DNA from: Xiphydria camelus | Taxonomy: Eukaryota; Arthropoda; Insecta; Hymenoptera; Xiphydriidae | DNA length: 64,000 nt | Assembly: GCA_963678675.1 (NCBI GenBank) | Contig: OY783197.1 | Span: 19,259,444 to 19,323,443 of the forward strand | Reading direction: 5' to 3' | Shown: one piece after another, positions 60,601 through 64,000 of the stretch | Position numbering within the stretch: the first letter of the stretch is position 1 | How the letters are laid out: each line of letters starts with the position of its first letter | Translations under genes and position numbers: made by a program | The notes under the pieces: model-generated | Databases searched by the model: none | What the model was told of the DNA's origin: nothing | Seen by the model: the letters and a program-made list of their open reading frames with translations, nothing else

Positions 60601-63600
60601 TCCCGACCTTACAGAAATTGTCAATTTTTTCGAAAAATGAAAATCTTCGGAATTGGAATCTCGACCACCCTATCCGATGTATTTTTTTACGCTGATTCCG
60701 AAAAGCACGGTTATTTGGTCGAAATCTCAAAGGAAATATGAAATAACGCTGATTTTGTGTATAAAGAAATTTTTTTTTCCGCAAGAAATCATCGATATCT
60801 CGGTGTTCCGTTGAGATTTCCTCAATAAATCTATCATTTTCGTAATCAGCGCGAAAAAATACATAAGATAGGATGGTCGAGAATTCGATTCCAGAGATTT
60901 CGATTTTTGCGAAAAATCGCATTTTCTGTAAGGTCCCGACCTTACAGAAATTGTCAATTTTTTCGAAAAATGAAAATCTTCGGAATTGGAATCTCGACCA
61001 CCCTATCCGATGTATTTTTTTACGCTGATTCCGAAAAGCACGGTTATTTGGTCGAAATCTCAAAGGAAATATGAAATAACGCTGATTTTGTGTATGAAGA
61101 AATTTTTTTTTCCGCAAGAAATCATCGATATCTCGGTGTTCCGTTGAGATTTCCTCAATAAATATATCATTTTCGTAATCAGCGCGAAAAAATACATAAG
61201 ATAGGATGGTCGAGAATTCGATTCCAGAGATTTCGATTTTTGCGAAAAATCGCATTTTCTGTAAGGTCCCGACCTTACAGAAATTGTCAATTTTTTCGAA
61301 AAATGAAAATCTTCGGAATTGGAATCTCGACCACCCTATGCGATGTATTTTTTTACGCTGATTCCGAAAAGCACGGTTATTTGGTCGAAATCTCAAAGGA
61401 AATATGAAATAACGCTGATTTTGTGTATAAAGAAATTTTTTTTTCCGCAAGAAATCATCGATATCTCGGTGTTCCGTTGAGATTTCCTCAATAAATCTAT
61501 CATTTTCGTAATCAGCGCGAAAAAATACATAAGATAGGATGGTCGAGAATTCGATTCCAGAGATTTCGATTTTTGCGAAAAATCGCATTTTCTGTAAGGT
61601 CCCGACCTTACAGAAATTGTCAATTTTTTCGAAAAATGAAAATCTTCGGAATTGGAATCTCGACCACCCTATCCGATGTATTTTTTTACGCTGATTCCGA
61701 AAAGCACGGTTATTTGGTCGAAATCTCAAAGGAAATATGAAGTAACGCTGATTTTGTGTATGAAGAAATTTTTTTTTCCGCAAGAAATCGTCGATATCTC
61801 GGTGTTCCGTTGAGATTTCCTCAATAAATATATCATTTTCGTAATCAGCGCGAAAAAATACATAAGATAGGATGGTCGAGAATTCGATTCCAGAGATTTC
61901 GATTTTTGCGAAAAATCGCATTTTCTGTAAGGTCCCGACCTTACAGAAATTGTCAATTTTTTCGAAAAATGAAAATCTTCGTAATTGGAATCTCGACCAC
62001 CCTATCCGATGTATTTTTTTACGCTGATTCCGAAAAGCACGGTTATTTGGTCGAAATCTCAAAGGAAATATAAAATAACGCTGATTTTGTGTATGAAGAA
62101 ATTCTTTTTTTTCCGCAAGAAATCATCGATATCTCGGTGTTCCGTTGAGATTTCCTCAATAAATATATCATTTTCGTAATCAGCGCGAAAAAATACATAA
62201 GATAGGATGGTCGAGAATTCGATTCCAGAGATTTCGATTTTTGCGAAAAATCGCATTTTCTGTAAGGTCCCGACCTTACAGAAATTGTCAATTTTTTCGA
62301 AAAATGAAAATCTTCGGAATTGGAATCTCGACCACCCTATCCGATGTATTTTTTTACGCTGATTCCGAAAAGCACGGTTATTTGGTCGAAATCTCAAAGG
62401 AAATATGAAATAACGCTGATTTTGTGTATGAAGAAATTTTTTTTTCCGCAAGAAATCATCGATATCTCGGTGTTCCGTTGAGATTTCCTCAATAAATATA
62501 TCATTTTCGTAATCAGCGCGAAAAAATACATAAGATAGGATGGTCGAGAATTCGATTCCAGAGATTTCGATTTTTGCGAAAAATCGCATTTTCTGTAAGG
62601 TCCCGACCTTACAGAAATTGTCAATTTTTTCGAAAAATGAAAATATTCGGAATTGGAATCTCGACCACCCTATCCGATGTATTTTTTTACGCTGATTCCG
62701 AAAAGCACGGTTATTTGGTCGAAATCTCAAAGGAAATATGAAATAACGCTGATTTTGTGTATGAAGAAATTTTTTTTTCCGCAAGAAATCGTCGATATCT
62801 CGGTGTTCCGTTGAGATTTCCTCAATAAATATATCATTTTCGTAATCAGCGCGAAAAAATACATAAGATAGGATGGTCGAGAATTCGATTCCAGAGATTT
62901 CGATTTTTGCGAAAAATCGCATTTTCTGTAAGGTCCCGACCTTACAGAAATTGTCAATTTTTTCGAAAAATGAAAATCTTCGGAATTGGAATCTCGACCA
63001 CCCTATCCGATGTATTTTTTTACGCTGATTCCGAAAAGCACGGTTATTTGGTCGAAATCTCAAAGGAAATATGAAATAACGCTGATTTTGTGTATAAAGA
63101 AATTTTTTTTTCCGCAAGAAATCATCGATATCTCGGTGTTCCGTTGAGATTTCCTCAATAAATATATCATTTTCGTAATCAGCGCGAAAAAATACATAAG
63201 ATAGGATGGTCGAGAATTCGATTCCAGAGATTTCGATTTTTGCGAAAAATCGCATTTTCTGTAAGGTCCCGACCTTACAGAAATTGTCAATTTTTTCGAA
63301 AAATGAAAATCTTCGGAATTGGAATCTCGACCACCCTATCCGATGTATTTTTTTACGCTGATTCCGAAAAGCACGGTTATTTGGTCGAAATCTCAAAGGA
63401 AATATGAAATAACGCTGATTTTGTGTATGAAGAAATTTTTTTTTCCGCAAGAAATCGTCGATATCTCGGTGTTCCGTTGAGATTTCCTCAATAAATATAT
63501 CATTTTCGTAATCAGCGCGAAAAAATACATAAGATAGGATGGTCGAGAATTCGATTCCAGAGATTTCGATTTTTGCGAAAAATCGCATTTTCTGTAAGGT

Positions 63601-63989
63601 CCCGACCTTACAGAAATTGTCAATTTTTTCGAAAAATGAAAATCTTCGGAATTGGAATCTCGACCACCCTATCCGATGTATTTTTTTACGCTGATTCCGA
63701 AAAGCACGGTTATTTGGTCGAAATCTCAAAGGAAATATGAAATAACGCTGATTTTGTGTATAAAGAAATTTTTTTTTCCGCAAGAAATCATCGATATCTC
63801 GGTGTTCCGTTGAGATTTCCTCAATAAATATATCATTTTCGTAATCAGCGCGAAAAAATACATAAGATAGGATGGTCGAGAATTCGATTCCAGAGATTTC
63901 GATTTTTGCGAAAAATCGCATTTTCTGTAAGGTCCCGACCTTACAGAAATTGTCAATTTTTTCGAAAAATGAAAATCTTCGGAATTGGA
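57661..63989. repeat. Right-end domain with altered allele mix (monomers 174-192)
   Basis: Nineteen monomers, mainly plain, 134G, 174C, 106A and 151AG types. There is no 104G, 153A, 178A or 212G allele, and only one 335-bp monomer (61990-62324), which uniquely has 17C. New private changes appear: T260A (59326-59658), A86G with 326T (61657-61989) and C321A (62325-62657). 151AG is last seen at 59659-59991. The order does not match blocks A-F. Confidence 0.78.
62658..63989. repeat. Two-monomer alternation at the right edge (189-192)
   Basis: 134G (62658-62990), 106A+134A (62991-63323), 134G (63324-63656), 106A+134A (63657-63989) form two copies of a 666-bp dimer. This could be the start of a dimeric higher-order repeat continuing beyond the window, or chance alternation of two common types. 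Confidence 0.55.
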
Positions 63990-64000
63990 ATCTCGACCAC
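63990..64000. repeat. Partial monomer 193 at the window edge
   Basis: The first 11 bases of the next monomer, identical to the start of the others. The array runs on past the right edge. Confidence 0.95.

Larger units (their letters stand above)
1..64000. repeat. Satellite DNA array, about 333-bp monomer, 192 full copies
   Basis: The window is a single tandem array with all monomers in the same orientation. Taking the monomer to begin at 'atctcgacc', starts fall at 1, 334, 667, 1000, 1333, 1668 and so on to 63657, and the last partial unit begins at 63990. The sum 165x333 + 26x335 + 1x334 = 63,989 closes exactly, so there is no unique sequence, transposon or truncated unit between monomers. 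Monomers differ at only a few positions each, and most differences are shared alleles rather than private ones, as expected under concerted evolution. GC is about 35%, with A- and T-tracts of 5-9 bases. No start/stop architecture, splice pattern, tRNA or rRNA is present. Such arrays are known from eukaryotic centromeres and other heterochromatin; which compartment this is cannot be read from the sequence. Confidence 0.98.

Noticed and set aside
1..64000. CRISPR array
   Set aside because: There are no short repeats with unique spacers; the whole 333-bp unit is repeated.
1..64000. Retroelement or DNA transposon as the repeat unit
   Set aside because: The 333-bp unit has no coding domain, primer-binding site, polypurine tract or target-site duplications. 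An inverted MITE-like origin of the half-units is possible but has no direct support.
1..64000. tRNA, rRNA, snRNA or telomeric repeat within the monomer
   Set aside because: No cloverleaf with A and B boxes, no rRNA-like core and no short G-rich repeat was seen on either strand.

Overview
The whole 64,000-base window is one uninterrupted head-to-tail satellite DNA array. It holds exactly 192 complete monomers (1-63989) plus the first 11 bases of a 193rd. Of these, 165 monomers are 333 bp, 26 are 335 bp and one is 334 bp, and these lengths add up exactly to 63,989. GC content is about 35% (118 of 333 bases in the first monomer). I find no gene, RNA gene, transposon, telomeric repeat or unique sequence. 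A pure tandem array on this scale, with multi-monomer higher-order structure, points to eukaryotic heterochromatin (centromeric, pericentromeric or subtelomeric). I cannot name the species or the satellite family.

The monomer has hidden structure. It is a cryptic inverted dimer: two diverged half-units of about 166 bp face each other around a near-perfect palindrome (266-293 of the first monomer) and a second, eroded dyad near its T9 tract (about position 113). Because both strands carry versions of one half-unit, similar hypothetical peptides appear on both strands (shared pattern SRPxYxMYFFxLIxK). One minus-strand frame is stop-free and 333 is divisible by three, so spurious ORFs of up to 907 codons run through the array.

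I numbered the monomers 1-192 and typed them at about 20 diagnostic positions (listed in the 1-333 entry). This gave the following layout. 1-4333: thirteen monomers, the last eight of which recur at 33662-36327. 4334-30327: a 78-monomer super-repeat. 30328-53663: a second, 70-monomer version of it. Several long blocks occur in the same order in both versions, and every change in their offset (25,994, 25,661, 26,329, 24,000, 23,001, 23,669, then 23,336 bp) equals a whole number of monomers that can be pointed to. Inside the first version, 14334-21659 is two tandem copies of an 11-monomer (3,663-bp) higher-order repeat; a shortened copy sits at 40663-43992 and a reworked one at 53997-57660. From about 54 kb to the right edge the allele mix changes: some variants vanish and the 335-bp form occurs only once.

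Every length change is in whole-monomer steps apart from the T-tract indels, and no monomer is truncated or inverted. This is the expected signature of in-register unequal crossover and gene conversion. Limits: typing was by eye at diagnostic sites and from hypothetical translations, not by full base-by-base alignment, so 'identical' means no difference seen at those sites.
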